42,293 nt of DNA from contig JAFQLV010000046.1 of NCBI GenBank assembly GCA_017396515.1, positions 1 to 42,293 of the forward strand, written 5' to 3'. Below, one piece after another: positions 32,553-40,109 of the stretch (the first letter of the stretch is position 1; the number at the start of each line of letters is the position of its first letter). The notes below the pieces were generated by a model. That model was not told the DNA's origin. It did no database searches and saw nothing but the letters and a program-made list of their open reading frames with translations. Source of the DNA: Clostridia bacterium. Lineage in GTDB: Bacteria > Bacillota > Clostridia > Oscillospirales > Acutalibacteraceae. Made by a program: the position numbers and the translations under genes.

Positions 32553-32676
32553 TACCTTTTTGTCAGAAGGTAGATTTTTTTTATCAAAACATTGATTTTC
32601 CTCATAAAATCAATGGTTAGATGTTGTAAAAGGAAAAAGAATATGATAAATTGTTTGCATTATAATATAAATCAGA

Positions 32677-32683
32677 TGTCGAA
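32677..32683 (+). promoter_or_regulatory. Candidate 0A box TGTCGAA upstream of spo0A
   Basis: TGTCGAA, the Spo0A recognition heptamer core, lies about 206 bp upstream of the spo0A start on the plus strand. A single 7-mer can arise by chance; its place in a 305-bp non-coding stretch directly upstream of spo0A makes autoregulation worth testing. The rest of that stretch (32472-32776) is AT-rich and holds only the promoter above and the terminator at 32740. Confidence 0.35.
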
Positions 32684-32737
32684 AAATGTTAGTTTTTCTC
32701 ACATTTTTGTGAATTTTATTAACATTGTTTTTTCACA

Positions 32738-32764
32738 TAAAAAACAGCCCGGAAAAATCCGGGC
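32738..32764 (-). terminator. Terminator of the blaI-M56-membrane protein operon
   Basis: The minus strand reads GCCCGGA (32764-32758), a TTTT loop, TCCGGGC (32753-32747), then TGTTTTTTATG. Perfect 7-bp GC-rich stem, 12 bp after the stop of the gene at 32777. Confidence 0.92.
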
Positions 32765-32776
32765 CGTTATTAAGTT

Positions 32777-33466
32777 TTATTCCTGTGCGTTGCTGTCAGC
32801 TTCTTCGGCAGGTGCACCGTAAGGCACATCTGATTGAGGCGTCTGATAATATGACATTGGATTTGCCGCATCCTGCGGAGCCTGTGACAAAGCTTGCTGA
32901 AGCTTATCTTCAATATCGCCAAGTGAAGAAGCAAAGCTGAAAAGCGTTATGAGCATTGCAAGCATAATTATAAGTGCCGCAACAAGAATTGCCACCATGA
33001 GCACTGTGTAGACCTCTCCGCCCTCGGTTATAATGCCTAAGTAAAGCAGGAATGTGTTAGTGACGGTGAAAATTACATTAACTGTTCTGAGCACTAAAAG
33101 TTTTTTAGTCTGAGGGCAGGAATATTTATCGGCTATGGCTGCAAGGTTGGTAAACAGCTGGAAGGTGAAATACAGGTTAATTGCAGAGGGAATAAGGGAA
33201 ACATAATTAAGATAAATCTGCAAGCCGAATATTTTAAGTATCCAGTCTATGGTGCTCCATGCCACAAGAAAGATACCGAAGGGTCTTATAAGCTTTGCAC
33301 TCTCCTGCTCCAAAGCTATGGCTGACAGAGCCGACACTATAAGTGCATAGCCCGCCCAGTCGGGAAGAATATCAATAGAACCTAAATTAAAATGAATATG
33401 TATAAGAAAAAATCCCCAGGCTACTTTTTTAACCGCTGAACGGATATCTGAAATGTTATTTGTCAT
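32777..33466 (-). CDS. Integral membrane protein of the BlaI-controlled operon
   Basis: A 229-residue protein with about five to six hydrophobic segments (AWGFFLIHIHFNLGSIDIL, WAGYALIVSALSAIAL, PFGIFLVAWSTIDWIL, TVNVIFTVTNTFLLYLGII, VLMVAILVAALIIMLAMLIT) and an acidic, Pro/Gln-rich C-terminal tail of ~45 residues. No named family is recognised. Its start overlaps the end of the M56 peptidase gene by 11 bp, with AGGAGAAACAAA inside that gene, so it is co-translated with the regulatory pair. It is a candidate effector or target of the system. A terminator ends the operon. Confidence 0.85.
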   Translation of the reverse strand: MTNNISDIRSAVKKVAWGFFLIHIHFNLGSIDILPDWAGYALIVSALSAIALEQESAKLIRPFGIFLVAWSTIDWILKIFGLQIYLNYVSLIPSAINLYFTFQLFTNLAAIADKYSCPQTKKLLVLRTVNVIFTVTNTFLLYLGIITEGGEVYTVLMVAILVAALIIMLAMLITLFSFASSLGDIEDKLQQALSQAPQDAANPMSYYQTPQSDVPYGAPAEEADSNAQE

Positions 33467-35489
33467 TTTGTTTCTCCTCCTGAGTAAAAATTGTAAATTC
33501 GTCTATGAGTTCATTCCTGCAGAAAACCCATGCCATTTCAACAGCAGGCGGTTGCCAGTTTTTATATTCGCGTTCAATATCGCTTCCCGAATATCCGCCT
33601 CCACCGTTAACTGATAGCGAACCCTTCCAAGTGGAATCGATACCTTGCCACGACTCACTGCCACCGCCACTGCCCGGTGGAAAATCATATTCGGCAAGAA
33701 AAACCTTCACTTTCTTTTCATTTTCCTCATATGCCTTCATAAATTTTTCATAGTCTTCCACTGTTTGGAATCTTCTTGTTTGCAGTGCCATACTTTTTCC
33801 GTAAAAATCAGTTTTCTTATCCTCATAAACAGTATACACCCCAGATCTCAATTTCCATACTGTTTCGAAATCAGCATTAGGAACCGGATCATACATATAT
33901 GAAGACAAGCCTAGCATTTGACTCGCATTATCAGCGTAATGACTGTTATTAACAGTAAAGTTATTCTGATATGCCAATGTGAAGTTCCCAAAATCCCCTT
34001 TAGACTCATATACACCGAAATTAGGCTGTGATATTCCGTCATCATATTCATTTTCAGTATATCTCTCCCCGCTTTCGGTTACACCCCAGCCGTTATCATA
34101 AGAAATAATTACAGGTACAAAAAGATAATTTTCATATCCATCAGGCTTTTTGTTATAAAGTGAACAAAGCATATCTTCCGCTGTTTCCGGAAATTTAAAG
34201 CCTATAATTGCAGAATATGTTTTTTCATCAATTTTTTTGAGATTATATATTTTATAGCCTTCTGTTACACTGTAGCTATCGAACTCCTTACCTGTTTCAT
34301 AATAATACAGCTCTTTATCTGCACCATTCCCCATTGCAGTTATTATTTCTTTATGCATATCTTCATGCGTTGCAAGAATCATCATAATACCATTCTTTTG
34401 CGAAAGTGCTTTTGCAAAGCTGTCTAAAGCCCCTGCCATTGTGGTGCATTTTGCACTTCTTGCCGAAGCAACAGCAAAATTGAATTCGTTTTCAGATGCG
34501 GGATTATAATTCTTCAATTCCACCCCATAGCCGTAAAGGCAGGGCATAACAAGAAACAGCACAATACATACACTGACAACGCCCATTCCCTTAGGGTACT
34601 TTTTGAATTTGACAATTGAATCAATTCGCCTTGCAATGTTTTCGCCGCCGTTTGATGCCGAAGATGTGCAGGGCACCGTCTGATAGCGTTCATTCACCAT
34701 ACTAAGCAGAAGCTTGCCGTAGTCACGCCTTTCCTCCCCCTCCAGCTTTTCAAGGGTACGCAGATCGCAAAGCGCCTCTGTGTCATTGCCTATAACATTA
34801 AATACATAGTGCATAACCGGATTGAACCAGTTGAAGCATCTTAAAATGCAGATTAATGTGCTTTTAAAGGTGTCACCGTGTCTCAGATGCAAAAGCTCAT
34901 GCAAAATTATCTTTTCAGACGTTTCTTTTTCTTGCGGAAGCACAAGAACACTCTTTATAAAGCCGCAGACAAAGGCTGAGGGCAAGCCCTTGACCGTCAC
35001 TATCCTTTCAGGTGCATAGAGATTATATTTGCCGGCAATAAGATTAATTTCACGCCTGACCTCGTCGGGTACCTCAGGGCTGTTTTTAATAAGAAGTCTC
35101 AGTCTTATATATGATATAAGATAATATGCGGCAAACACCGCAGCTCCCGCAAAGAAAGCAATATAAAGATAGTCTGTAATGCTCACGGGCACTAAGGTGT
35201 CGGGCAAGGTGAAATGGGGCCTGATGAGAGAAAATTCAGGTGTATATGCCGATGAGCGACCTTCCTCGACGGTGAATTTCAGCATTTCGGCATAAGAGCC
35301 CACCGTCGGCACAAGTATGCTTCTGTGGGAGGATGAGGGAATGATTATGCGAAGAAACAGCACAAGCCAAATCCCTTTTTGCCAACGGGCTGACAGCAGG
35401 TCTTTGAAAAGCCTTTTCATCAGCAGAATTATCAGGGCAACAACAGTTATATTGAAGCTGTGTAAAAGTAAATACCAGATGTTGAACAT
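33456..35489 (-). CDS. M56 family (BlaR1/MecR1-like) membrane peptidase with novel C-terminal domain
   Basis: A 677-residue sensor-type peptidase. N-terminal membrane segments lie at about 8-25, 38-51 and 105-127, followed by the zinc-peptidase motif H197-E198-L-L-H201 (ILHELLHLRHGD) and E238 (NDTEALCD). A further transmembrane segment follows at ~302-321. The outer ~355 residues are not the penicillin-binding domain of BlaR1; I see no SxxK/KTG set there. The signal is therefore probably not a beta-lactam. The start is the ATG at 35489, 2 bp after the blaI stop, with GGAGGTG overlapping that stop. M56 peptidases cleave or trigger loss of the BlaI-type repressor. Confidence 0.9.
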   Translation of the reverse strand: MFNIWYLLLHSFNITVVALIILLMKRLFKDLLSARWQKGIWLVLFLRIIIPSSSHRSILVPTVGSYAEMLKFTVEEGRSSAYTPEFSLIRPHFTLPDTLVPVSITDYLYIAFFAGAAVFAAYYLISYIRLRLLIKNSPEVPDEVRREINLIAGKYNLYAPERIVTVKGLPSAFVCGFIKSVLVLPQEKETSEKIILHELLHLRHGDTFKSTLICILRCFNWFNPVMHYVFNVIGNDTEALCDLRTLEKLEGEERRDYGKLLLSMVNERYQTVPCTSSASNGGENIARRIDSIVKFKKYPKGMGVVSVCIVLFLVMPCLYGYGVELKNYNPASENEFNFAVASARSAKCTTMAGALDSFAKALSQKNGIMMILATHEDMHKEIITAMGNGADKELYYYETGKEFDSYSVTEGYKIYNLKKIDEKTYSAIIGFKFPETAEDMLCSLYNKKPDGYENYLFVPVIISYDNGWGVTESGERYTENEYDDGISQPNFGVYESKGDFGNFTLAYQNNFTVNNSHYADNASQMLGLSSYMYDPVPNADFETVWKLRSGVYTVYEDKKTDFYGKSMALQTRRFQTVEDYEKFMKAYEENEKKVKVFLAEYDFPPGSGGGSESWQGIDSTWKGSLSVNGGGGYSGSDIEREYKNWQPPAVEMAWVFCRNELIDEFTIFTQEEKQNDK

Positions 35490-35491
35490 AA

Positions 35492-35851
35492 TCACACCTC
35501 CATTTCATCAAGCAGCTTTTTAAGGCGCTCAACCTCGCTTTTTGAAATTTCACTGTCCTTGAGGAATGCGGCTATCAGATCCCCTGCCGCACCGGAGTAA
35601 ACCTTTGTCAGCAGCTCCTGCCTTTCTTCTTTGGCACATTCCTCTCTCGTCACCGCAGCTCTGTAAGGCTCGGCGGTGCTTTTATCAATTTCCACAAGAC
35701 CTTTTTTGTTCATTCTTGTCAGATATGTGTGAACCGTGTTGTTAGTCCAGCCGTGGCTCTGCCTGAGCGACAGAGTTATCTCACCTAAGGTGAAGCTTTC
35801 ACCTGACCAGAGCACCTCCATTACATCCCATTCGGGCAAAGTTAACTTCAT
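35492..35851 (-). CDS. BlaI/MecI/CopY family repressor
   Basis: A 119-residue winged-helix repressor. The N-terminal domain is typical: LTLPEWDVMEVLWSGESFTL, then EITLSLRQSHGWTNNTVHTY with the recognition helix, TRMNKKGLVEIDKS and a C-terminal dimerisation helix pair. In BlaI and MecI the repressor is cut within the C-terminal domain when the partner M56 peptidase is activated. Two matching operators overlap and follow the promoter upstream, so autoregulation is very likely. It is the first gene of a three-gene operon. Confidence 0.93.
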   Translation of the reverse strand: MKLTLPEWDVMEVLWSGESFTLGEITLSLRQSHGWTNNTVHTYLTRMNKKGLVEIDKSTAEPYRAAVTREECAKEERQELLTKVYSGAAGDLIAAFLKDSEISKSEVERLKKLLDEMEV

Positions 35852-35864
35852 ACAATCTCCTCCT

Positions 35865-35921
35865 TACTACAGTTGTAGTATTCTGCAATTACATTCTACA
35901 TTTGTAGTAGCCTTTTGTCAA
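35865..35921 (-). promoter_or_regulatory. Promoter and two BlaI-type operators
   Basis: On the minus strand TTGACA (35921-35916), a 17-bp spacer and TAGAAT (35898-35893). Palindrome 1, CTACATTTGTAG (35896-35907), lies in the spacer and touches the -10. Palindrome 2, TACTACAGTTGTAGTA (35865-35880), lies downstream, directly before the Shine-Dalgarno. The centres are 29 bp apart. The TACA...TGTA pattern is that of BlaI/MecI operators. Confidence 0.85.
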
Positions 35922-35949
35922 TATGTTTTAATAAAATTTAACAGACATA

Positions 35950-35982
35950 TAAAAAGGTACCCTGCCGCATAGGCAGAGTACC
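35950..35982 (-). terminator. Terminator of the metallophosphoesterase gene
   Basis: The minus strand reads GGTACTCTGCC (35982-35972), loop TATGC, GGCAGGGTACC (35966-35956), then TTTTTATATG. One mismatch in an 11-bp stem, 14 bp after the stop. Confidence 0.88.
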
Positions 35983-35996
35983 AAAAGCATATTCAA

Positions 35997-36980
35997 TTAT
36001 TTCTCAACGGGGATAACGATGTCATAGCTGCTGTCGCCTGTTTCCTCAGCAACCCATACACCCTTAGCCATATTTCTTGCTCTGAAGATAACCTCATCCT
36101 CATAAACCTCAAGGATAAAGCCGAGACCTGCCTCGTTATAGGTGCCGTCCTTATTCTCAATTGTCATTGAAGGAGCATTGATGGAGTGGATACCGTCAAT
36201 ATTGTTGTAGTTATCGGGACCAAAACCTGAATGAAGGTGACCTGAAATAAAGAATACATTCTTATATTTTGACATAATTGCCTGAAGCTCTTCGCTCTGC
36301 TCACCTACGCTTGCACCGGTTTTGATTGAGCTGCCCCAAGCCTGCTCGATGTTGTGGCTGTCTTTAAGAGGCTGATGCGCAATTACAAATACAGGCTTGC
36401 CGTTTTCTGCAGCAATTTCGCTGTCAATCCACTGAAGCTGCTCATCACTGAGATATGATGATTCAAATTCTGTTTTATCTGAGCCTACAACAATAATCTT
36501 ATAGCCGTTGATAACCTCTGAGAAGTGGAAGCTATCCATTGATTCGTCGCCGTTGAGAGTGTTGACAAAATAGCTGAAGGTGTTGAGGCTCTGCTTATAG
36601 ATACGAAGTCTGATATCGTGGTTACCTGCTGCCATTATGTAACGAGTGTCAAGACCGTGAAGCTTGTCATAAATAAGCTGATATTCAACTGAAAGACCGT
36701 TTTCAGCAATATCGCCTACACCGATAACTGCATCAAACTTGCATTCTGCATTGTGAAGGTCTTCACAAGCTGCTGTGTAAATGGGATATCTGCCAAGCAT
36801 ATAGTTTGAAATCTGAGGGTCAGCTAAAATTGCAAAATCTGCCTTTGCATCTTCCTTGCTTGTATCAATGGGTGTTTCTGTTGAAGGAGGCACATAACCG
36901 CCGTTGAGAGCTAAAACAAGTGCCATAAACACACCGAAAAGCCAATAGAAAAACTTTTGAAATACTGTACGCATTACCAT
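35997..36980 (-). CDS. Membrane-anchored calcineurin-like metallophosphoesterase
   Basis: A 327-residue protein with an N-terminal hydrophobic segment (~9-26, FFYWLFGVFMALVLALNGGY) that may be an uncleaved anchor or signal peptide. The metallophosphoesterase motifs follow: ILADPQIS (Asp), VGDIAENG (GDxxE in place of the usual GDxxD), AAGNHDIRL, FVIAHQPL and ISGHLHSG. The active site should face the outside. The substrate is unknown; family members hydrolyse cyclic nucleotides, nucleotides, phospholipid head groups or teichoic-acid precursors. The ATG at 36980 is chosen because of GGAGG 9 nt upstream. Single gene with its own terminator. Confidence 0.88.
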   Translation of the reverse strand: MVMRTVFQKFFYWLFGVFMALVLALNGGYVPPSTETPIDTSKEDAKADFAILADPQISNYMLGRYPIYTAACEDLHNAECKFDAVIGVGDIAENGLSVEYQLIYDKLHGLDTRYIMAAGNHDIRLRIYKQSLNTFSYFVNTLNGDESMDSFHFSEVINGYKIIVVGSDKTEFESSYLSDEQLQWIDSEIAAENGKPVFVIAHQPLKDSHNIEQAWGSSIKTGASVGEQSEELQAIMSKYKNVFFISGHLHSGFGPDNYNNIDGIHSINAPSMTIENKDGTYNEAGLGFILEVYEDEVIFRARNMAKGVWVAEETGDSSYDIVIPVEK

Positions 36981-37058
36981 TTTGATAATCCTCCGCTCAT
37001 ATAATTTATGCAAATAATTTTAACACTATTAAAATTAAAAGTCAAGATTTTCATGCTT

Positions 37059-38687
37059 TTATAAATATTTTTTTGCACATTCTTTTATGCAGCTGTTAAC
37101 CCTTTCACGGCTATTGAGAAGCCACCGGTTGTCATGGGGATAATCACTGAAGGTTATATGGTGCCTGCCGTCTTCTTCTATTATTTCAAGGCATTTGTGC
37201 TTACCCTCATATTTTTCAAGTGTTTTCAGTGCAGCCATATCCTGAAGTGCATCGTAAAAGACCTTTAACCTCAGCGAGTGATGTGCCGCTTTGTTCTCGG
37301 CAGGGTACACGACAAAGCTGTCTCCCGAGGGGAATTCCTTGCCCGCGTCGGTGACCTCATAGGGATTTACAAGTTCCTTTGAGAGCCTTGTGTAATAAAA
37401 ATTGTAGCCCCAGTGCAAAAAGCCCTTTATGCCGTAAGCAAACATCTGATAGCCCAGCACTCGTGTGCGCAGAGACTCGTTGCAGAAAAATCTGTTTGAA
37501 ACGAAGTGGCTCTTCTGGGCACTGCAATAGTAAACCCACAGGTCTTTTTTCAACCCAAGGAATTTATGTATGTGGTCATTGGCAGGTATGGGATTGCTGA
37601 CGATTTTCAGCTTATAGAACCAAGGGTCAGACAGTGCATCAATAATTTTATAGCCGTCAAATAGCCTGTGAATATATTTTGACGCCTTGCGGTAAGGAAT
37701 GAGCATACTCAGATTCGGCTCGTCGCTGACATGGATAAAGACCTTATCCTTAAGACCTCTTTCCTCAAGATACTTTTTAAGCTCTGCCGAAAATGCCTTA
37801 AGGAAAGCCTTGTATTCCCTGCTGTCAGCCTTTGTTTCCCAGCCGAAAATCCTCTTATATTCTCCGTCAACGGTAGCCATAATTTTAGGAGCGTGTCTTG
37901 CACCCCACTGAGTGTAAAAATGTGAAAGCTCAAAATATTCCACCGAGCATCTGTGTGCCATTTCTATCCACTGTGTCAGCTTGTCAAAATTAAAGCTGTA
38001 TTCACCTTTTGTGACATTAACATCAACCAACTGAACAGTAGGCCTTTCCTTGCCCTTTTCAGTGTCAAGAGGCGGCGTGAATATGGGAGTGAGCACACAG
38101 TTCATGCCGTATTCACCTGCAGTTTTCAAATAGCTTTCACACACCCGCCAATATTCATCTGAAAAAGCCTCAAGCTTATAATATGACATCAGGCAGTCAG
38201 TGTGGAACCAGCAGGTGTAAACAAAATCGTCAAAGGTCAGCTCGGCATCAATAATTTCAACTTCAATTCCTGCTGTGCTGCCGCCGACAGTGACCTCTAA
38301 GGTATACTCACCCGGTTCATTGCCGACAGCATCAATTTCTATCCACAGCACCGTTATGCCCTTTTTCAGCCTGACACTGTCTGCCGCAGGCAAAAGCAAA
38401 TCGGGATAATATCCGCTTTCACTGAATCTGTAATAATCGTCGGCACCCTTTTTCCACATAGGGAAATCTGATCTGATGTGCTCAACGGTATATACCCTGG
38501 CATTTTTAAGCTCACAGTTAATCTTAAAATCAACTGCACCTTCCGAGTCAGCCTCAAGGGCAACCTGAAAGGATTTCTTTTCGTTTTTCAGCATAGAGAA
38601 GCGTTTCAGCTCTGTTTGCGGCATTTTGTCACTGTCATAAATCTTTTCAAGAGAAGATATAATTTTTATAGCGGTTATGTTGCTCAT
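37059..38687 (-). CDS. DUF4091 (glycoside-hydrolase-like) protein
   Basis: A 542-residue protein with an N-terminal beta-sandwich-like part (residues ~1-150), a TIM-barrel-like middle (from FDDFVYTCWFHTDC), the acidic motif KVFIHVSDEPNL in the place of a catalytic acid, and the typical segment VLGYQMFAYGIKGFLHWGYNFY before the end. This order is that of DUF4091 proteins, a glycosidase-like family of uncertain specificity. No signal peptide is seen, so a cytosolic role is suggested. It stands alone, and a short heptamer tract lies 20 bp upstream of the start. Confidence 0.82.
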   Translation of the reverse strand: MSNITAIKIISSLEKIYDSDKMPQTELKRFSMLKNEKKSFQVALEADSEGAVDFKINCELKNARVYTVEHIRSDFPMWKKGADDYYRFSESGYYPDLLLPAADSVRLKKGITVLWIEIDAVGNEPGEYTLEVTVGGSTAGIEVEIIDAELTFDDFVYTCWFHTDCLMSYYKLEAFSDEYWRVCESYLKTAGEYGMNCVLTPIFTPPLDTEKGKERPTVQLVDVNVTKGEYSFNFDKLTQWIEMAHRCSVEYFELSHFYTQWGARHAPKIMATVDGEYKRIFGWETKADSREYKAFLKAFSAELKKYLEERGLKDKVFIHVSDEPNLSMLIPYRKASKYIHRLFDGYKIIDALSDPWFYKLKIVSNPIPANDHIHKFLGLKKDLWVYYCSAQKSHFVSNRFFCNESLRTRVLGYQMFAYGIKGFLHWGYNFYYTRLSKELVNPYEVTDAGKEFPSGDSFVVYPAENKAAHHSLRLKVFYDALQDMAALKTLEKYEGKHKCLEIIEEDGRHHITFSDYPHDNRWLLNSRERVNSCIKECAKKYL

Positions 38688-38706
38688 ATATACACCTCAG
38701 CCTGCA

Positions 38707-38730
38707 GTTGAATTTCTGATTTCTGATTAA
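38707..38730. repeat. Short heptamer tract upstream of the DUF4091 gene
   Basis: GAATTTCTGATTTCTGATTA: two tandem ATTTCTG units with AATT on one side, the same unit length and AATT edge as the arms elsewhere in this window. No second arm is visible nearby. The place (5' of a gene) differs from the stop-codon position of the others. Confidence 0.45.
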
Positions 38731-38797
38731 GAGTCTTAACTTGTTTAGGTTATTTTAACAAAAGGTGAGATTTTTGTCAATTAAATATATTTTCCTC

Positions 38798-38826
38798 TTG
38801 AAAATGAACAAAAAATGAATTATACT
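38798..38826 (+). promoter_or_regulatory. Predicted sigma-A promoter of the lipase gene
   Basis: TTGAAA (38798-38803), a 17-bp spacer and TATACT (38821-38826), 39 bp upstream of the ATG. Confidence 0.65.
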
Positions 38827-38865
38827 GTATTTATTAAATAAATTGTTAATACAGGCGGTGACATT

Positions 38866-40053
38866 ATGAAAAATGAAATGAAACTTAAGTATCCCCTGAT
38901 ATTTGTCCACGGCATGTTCGGTTGGGGAGATAATGAAGGCATAAACAAAATTATTCCCTATTGGGGTGCAACAAGCGGAAACATAACGGAATATATGAAC
39001 GATTTGGGCTGTGAGGCTTATGCGGCATCTGTGGGACCCATGTCAAGTGCATGGGACAGAGCCTGTGAGCTTTATGCACAGCTTACGGGTACCTTTGTAG
39101 ATTACGGCAAGGCTCACAGTGAAAAGCACGGCCATAAGCAATTCGGCAGAAGCTACAGTACCCCCATTATTGAAAATTGGTCTGCGGAAAATAAAATTCA
39201 CCTTATAGGTCACTCCTTCGGCGGTACCACCGTAAGAATGCTGACACATCTGCTGACCTACGGTGCACCTGAAGAGGTAGAGGCAAGCGGCAATAATGTT
39301 TCGCCCTTATTCAAAGGCGGAAAGGGCGATTGGATCTGCTCCCTCACTGCCATATGCTCACCTCTCAACGGCACATCGGCTCACGACACTGCAGTAAGAT
39401 ATAAGCTGAAAAATCTTATAATTTACGGTGCAAGTATTTATTCCGGTGTGCTTGGCAGAAGTCCTCTCAACGGCACACTTGTGGACTTTCATCTTGAGCA
39501 GTTCGGTCTGACAAACACTCCCGGTCAGAAGGATGCAGAGCCTATTATGGAAACCTTAAAGATTATCAGCAAAACAAAGGATCAGATTGAGCACGATATG
39601 TCACCTGAGGGCACAAAGGAAATTAATGACCGGATTGAAATTTCACCTGAGGTCTGCTATTTTTCTTATGCATATAACTCAGTTAAAGAAAGCAAAAACG
39701 GCAAACGGCATACGCCTTCTTACACAAAGTTTCCCTTTCTTTCTTTCACAAGTGCCCTTATGATGCACGACACAAAAAATCATCCCGATTTCCCCGGCAG
39801 CAAAATTGAGCTTTATAACGACGGACTCGTTGACACCTTCTCAGCCACTCACCCCCATGACGAGCCTCACCTTCTGTGGGAGGACGGCACCGAGATCAAG
39901 CCCGGTATATGGCATGTTATGCCCATAACCCACGGCGACCACGGCACTGCTATAGGTCTTTTTGAGTCAAAGGATGTCACCCAGAAGTTTTATGAGGAAA
40001 TGCTTCTCATGCTTTCGGGAGCTGAAAAAGCCACCGATAAAGCTAAAGCATAA
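38866..40053 (+). CDS. Family I.5-like lipase (zinc-containing type)
   Basis: A 395-residue alpha/beta hydrolase resembling the secreted thermoalkalophilic lipases of Geobacillus and staphylococci. YPLIFVHGMFGWGDNEG gives the oxyanion region. VGPMSSAWDRACELYAQL contains the zinc-binding Asp64, and GKAHSEKHGH contains the zinc-binding His84 and His90. HLIGHSFGGTT has the nucleophile Ser117. YNDGLVDTFS and HGDHGTAIG supply the likely Asp and His of the triad. Unlike the secreted relatives it starts directly at the catalytic domain with no signal peptide, so it is probably intracellular or exported in another way. It is convergent with a second, secreted hydrolase. Confidence 0.9.
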   Translation: MKNEMKLKYPLIFVHGMFGWGDNEGINKIIPYWGATSGNITEYMNDLGCEAYAASVGPMSSAWDRACELYAQLTGTFVDYGKAHSEKHGHKQFGRSYSTPIIENWSAENKIHLIGHSFGGTTVRMLTHLLTYGAPEEVEASGNNVSPLFKGGKGDWICSLTAICSPLNGTSAHDTAVRYKLKNLIIYGASIYSGVLGRSPLNGTLVDFHLEQFGLTNTPGQKDAEPIMETLKIISKTKDQIEHDMSPEGTKEINDRIEISPEVCYFSYAYNSVKESKNGKRHTPSYTKFPFLSFTSALMMHDTKNHPDFPGSKIELYNDGLVDTFSATHPHDEPHLLWEDGTEIKPGIWHVMPITHGDHGTAIGLFESKDVTQKFYEEMLLMLSGAEKATDKAKA

Positions 40054-40063
40054 CAGCACAACA

Positions 40064-40098
40064 GAAAAGCTACAGCCCTGCTCTAAATGCAGGGCTGT
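40064..40098. terminator. Terminator between the lipase and secreted hydrolase genes
   Basis: ACAGCCCTGC (40072-40081), loop TCTAAAT, GCAGGGCTGT (40089-40098): a perfect 10-bp stem. On the minus strand AGCTTTTCTG follows, on the plus strand TCATTG. It is better for the minus-strand gene but sits between both convergent stops. Confidence 0.7.
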
Positions 40099-40109
40099 TC
40101 ATTGTAGAC

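Noticed and set aside
32524-32556. Sigma-H promoter of spo0A
   Set aside because: The match AGGTATT ... GGGAAT has one mismatch and a spacer about 1 bp short; it was kept only as a remark on the sigma-A-like promoter.
35489-37013. Beta-lactam resistance locus
   Set aside because: Although BlaI and an M56 peptidase are present, there is no beta-lactamase or PBP2a gene, and the sensor's outer domain lacks penicillin-binding motifs.
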